Source: G039029935 sp039029935
GTDB taxonomy: Bacteria > Chloroflexota > Anaerolineae > Caldilineales > Caldilineaceae
Length of the DNA: 7,772 bases
Direction of reading: 5' to 3'
Assembly (NCBI GenBank): GCA_039029935.1
Contig: JBCCFC010000643.1
Span: 1-7,772, forward strand
The position numbers were made by a program, and so were the translations under genes. The notes under the pieces are model-generated. The model ran no database searches. It worked only from the letters and a program-made list of their open reading frames with translations, and was not told the origin of the DNA. Positions 6,271 to 7,772 of the stretch are shown one piece after another; within the stretch, counting starts at the first letter, position 1; each line of letters opens with the position of its first letter.

Positions 6271-6705
6271 CTAATCCCACCAGTACGAAAACACATACTC
6301 GCGCTCATCATCTTTTGTCACTTCTGCCACATCCGCATACAAGGCACGACCCGCCAAATTCAGAAATGTCGAACACTTCCGCCAGTCATCTGCAGACCAT
6401 TGCTTCAACTGCGATTTGCTGATGATCACATCAATCGTGCGACCCCGATCACAGCCAATGGCAATGTCGTGATGCATCTCGCCCGTATTGGGATTCGTCG
6501 GACCATAATCGCTTCTGGGAATATACTCATTCACATGTCCAATCAACTCCACCAGAGCCGCTGGAGCTGCCGCGTTCATTTCCTGGCATTGCTCGGCAAA
6601 GGTAATGGCGGTTTCGGGGTCCAGCGTAATCGACCACGTGTAACACACCTTGTCTAGGGCTAATGCCGCCGCAATCACTTCTTCTTTGTTGTTGATAATC
6701 ACCAT
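6271..6705 (-). CDS. Hypothetical 144-residue soluble protein
   Basis: I do not recognise this protein. It is 144 residues long and mixed in charge, with no membrane segment, signal peptide or nucleotide-binding motif. It opens with a hydrophobic-acidic stretch (Val-Ile-Ile-Asn-Asn-Lys-Glu-Glu-Val), has an Ala-rich probable helix around residues 30-50, a central His-His-Asp (78-80) and Cys-Asp-Arg-Gly (85-88), a Trp-Ser-Ala-Asp-Asp-Trp segment (93-98), and an aromatic C-terminus ending Tyr-Trp-Trp-Asp. His78/His79/Asp80 could bind a metal, but nothing else supports that. The amino acid balance favours this strand over the overlapping plus-strand frame, whose translation lacks acidic residues. 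The upstream signal is weak (AAGAAAG about ten bases before the ATG). It is convergent with the nuclease gene and has its own upstream spacer, so it is probably a single-gene transcript. Confidence 0.68.
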   Translation of the reverse strand: MVIINNKEEVIAAALALDKVCYTWSITLDPETAITFAEQCQEMNAAAPAALVELIGHVNEYIPRSDYGPTNPNTGEMHHDIAIGCDRGRTIDVIISKSQLKQWSADDWRKCSTFLNLAGRALYADVAEVTKDDEREYVFSYWWD

Positions 6706-6788
6706 AATCGAATGTCTTTCTTATTCAATAGACTCAATTTTCTCCGCCAACCCAATGCCATTTTCTTGTTGTATAGGAAAGTATAAAA

Positions 6789-6809
6789 TAACAGGTTAAA
6801 AACCTGTTA
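6789..6809. promoter_or_regulatory. Perfect palindrome, possible operator or leftward terminator
   Basis: Two perfect nine-base arms (TAACAGGTT and AACCTGTTA) flank an AAA centre. Read leftward, the stem is followed by TTTTATAC, so it could be a short terminator for leftward transcription. Equally, still reading leftward, TTAACA (6805-6810) and TTATAC (6781-6786) lie 18 bases apart across the palindrome, which would make it an operator inside the promoter of the 144-residue protein, whose start is 76 bases further on. The sequence alone does not decide between these. Confidence 0.45.
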
Positions 6810-6933
6810 AAGTGTAGAATATTTTATTTTGCGGAATGGCCTTAGAAGAACAATGAAGTAGGTGTTGGCTCACACAATTTTTGGTAGAACTTGATACAAA
6901 ATAAAGAAAAAGGGCATCATGCTGGAGACAAAC

Positions 6934-6961
6934 AAGGACATCTTGATGAGTAGATGTCCTT
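6934..6961 (+). terminator. Hairpin just upstream of the regulator gene
   Basis: Perfect nine-base arms AAGGACATC (6934-6942) and GATGTCCTT (6953-6961) enclose a ten-base loop and are followed by TATTCTG, a poor T-run. It lies ten bases before the ribosome binding site of the regulator, so in that gene's mRNA it would be a 5'-leader hairpin. A terminator for read-through from the left or an attenuator are both possible; I see no alternative pairing that would prove a switch. Confidence 0.4.
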
Positions 6962-6971
6962 TATTCTGTAC

Positions 6972-6976
6972 AGGAG
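6972..6976 (+). promoter_or_regulatory. Ribosome binding site of the BTAD regulator
   Basis: AGGAG ends ten bases before the ATG at 6987 and sixteen before a second in-frame ATG at 6993. The spacing favours 6987 as the start. Confidence 0.65.
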
Positions 6977-6986
6977 AAAATTTGTC

Positions 6987-7772
6987 ATGTCCATGTCATA
7001 TGCTCGATTAGACAACACACAGCCAACCACAACAGACCACGCCAACATTTGTGTACATATCTCATTTTTTGGGACGACAACCATCCGTGTTGATGGGCAA
7101 ACTCATGGTAAGACGCCAGGACATAAGTCTGGGGCACTGCTAGTTTATCTTGTGCGCAACCTGGGTCCGCATACACGGATGCACCTTGCGGACCTACTCT
7201 GGGATAATCTTCCACGAACCCGGCTCTTGGGCAATTTGCGCGCCCTCATCAAACGTCTCCCCGACGAGATAAAGCCCTATATCCATATTACGCCAGAGGC
7301 ACTTGCCTTTAAAGTGTGCGACGAGGTCTGGGTGGATGTGTTGGCGGTGGATGACTTGGCAGCGCAGTTGCCCACGCCCGAACTACGCCGCGACGATACG
7401 CGATACGGCCAACCTCGCTATACGGACCTATACATGACCCAACTACATGAGAAGGAACATATTGTCAAAGACATCCTGCGCCTTTACAAGGGAGCGTTTT
7501 TAGAGGAGCTAATTGTCGATGGTGCGCCTCGTTTTGCCGAGTGGCAACGTACACAACAGGAGACATTACGACGTTTGACTGCTGATGTGTTGCGCAATAT
7601 CGTTGACCTCTGTCTCCACCAAGGTCGTTATGTAGATGGCATTGCCTATGCCCGACGGTGGATTGCGCTGGATCCATTGGAGGAGGAATCCAGACGACAG
7701 TTGATGGTGATGCTGGCACTTGATGGTCAACAACAGGTCGCGCTCAATGAATATGATACGCTTGTGGCGATG
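6987..7772 (+). CDS. SARP-like winged-helix/BTAD transcriptional regulator, 3'-truncated by window
   Basis: The frame is open from the ATG at 6987 to the last base (262 codons), so the gene continues beyond the window. Residues 1-20 are a Thr/Asn-rich lead. Residues 24-115 match an OmpR/SARP-type winged-helix DNA-binding domain: a beta-strand start with Phe-Phe-Gly (27-29), a helix with Gly-Ala-Leu-Leu-Val-Tyr-Leu (49-55), Leu-Ala-Asp-Leu-Leu-Trp (67-72) and the recognition-helix region Leu-Gly-Asn-Leu-Arg (81-85). From about 117 the bacterial transcriptional activator domain (BTAD) is recognised by Leu-Tyr-Lys-Gly-Ala-Phe-Leu (166-172), Phe-Ala-Glu-Trp (183-186), Leu-Asp-Pro-Leu-Glu-Glu (228-233) and the following TPR-like helices. 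In the family these proteins bind direct repeats at promoters; many from Chloroflexota-type genomes continue into an ATPase and TPR domain, which cannot be judged here. No direct-repeat target is evident in the upstream spacer. Its target genes are unknown, and the neighbouring genes are not shown to be regulated by it. Confidence 0.9.
   Translation, partial: MSMSYARLDNTQPTTTDHANICVHISFFGTTTIRVDGQTHGKTPGHKSGALLVYLVRNLGPHTRMHLADLLWDNLPRTRLLGNLRALIKRLPDEIKPYIHITPEALAFKVCDEVWVDVLAVDDLAAQLPTPELRRDDTRYGQPRYTDLYMTQLHEKEHIVKDILRLYKGAFLEELIVDGAPRFAEWQRTQQETLRRLTADVLRNIVDLCLHQGRYVDGIAYARRWIALDPLEEESRRQLMVMLALDGQQQVALNEYDTLVAM

Larger units (their letters stand above)
6706..6986. other. Spacer between divergent hypothetical and regulator genes
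   Basis: This 281-base AT-rich spacer lies between two divergent starts. It contains the palindrome at 6789-6809, the hairpin at 6934-6961 and the ribosome binding site of the regulator, described separately. For the rightward gene I could not pick a convincing promoter; TTG-containing -35-like words occur at 6865-6886, but no good -10 follows at proper spacing. No RNA gene is recognisable. Confidence 0.4.

Noticed and set aside
6229..6657. Plus-strand frame of 142 codons overlapping the 144-residue minus-strand gene
   Set aside because: The translation is almost devoid of acidic residues and rich in His, Arg, Ile and Pro; it has no ribosome binding site and starts inside the inverted repeat. 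It looks like the shadow of the minus-strand gene.

Overview
The window reads as an accessory region of a bacterial chromosome, most likely from a Chloroflexota (filamentous green non-sulfur type) genome. This is inferred from the gene mix: a STAND-type NTPase with a very long helical-repeat tail, a Uma2-family nuclease with the N-terminal extension and Glu/Arg/Ala-rich coiled-coil tail that I associate with Chloroflexota proteins, and a winged-helix plus BTAD (SARP-type) regulator. No marker gene fixes the taxonomy; cyanobacteria or another large-genome environmental phylum is possible.

Layout: bases 1-111 hold nothing I can support. A small three-helix membrane protein lies on the minus strand (112-405) and diverges from the rest across an AT-rich spacer (406-602). 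The plus strand then carries the centrepiece, a 1493-residue protein (603-5084): an N-terminal region of unknown function, a P-loop NTPase module of STAND character, and 24 uninterrupted 34-residue HAT/TPR-type repeats (DNA period 102 bp) followed by a few degenerate repeats. After a 38-base gap with a strong ribosome binding site comes a Uma2-type PD-(D/E)XK nuclease (5123-6139), probably in the same transcript. A long imperfect inverted repeat (6146-6231) follows; it separates this pair from a convergent minus-strand gene for a 144-residue protein of unknown function (6271-6705). A 281-base spacer with two clean hairpins (6789-6809 and 6934-6961) leads to the start of a plus-strand BTAD regulator (6987 onward), which is cut by the window end.

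How the parts may work together: STAND proteins with long repeat arrays act in many systems as ligand sensors that oligomerise through the NTPase module when the repeats bind a target. No enzymatic effector is visible inside the 1493-residue protein, but the next gene encodes a nuclease-fold protein. The most interesting hypothesis here is therefore a two-gene sensor-nuclease unit (HAT-repeat STAND ATPase plus Uma2 nuclease), possibly for defence or RNA surveillance. This is inference: Uma2 genes are abundant and often solitary in such genomes, so adjacency alone is weak evidence.
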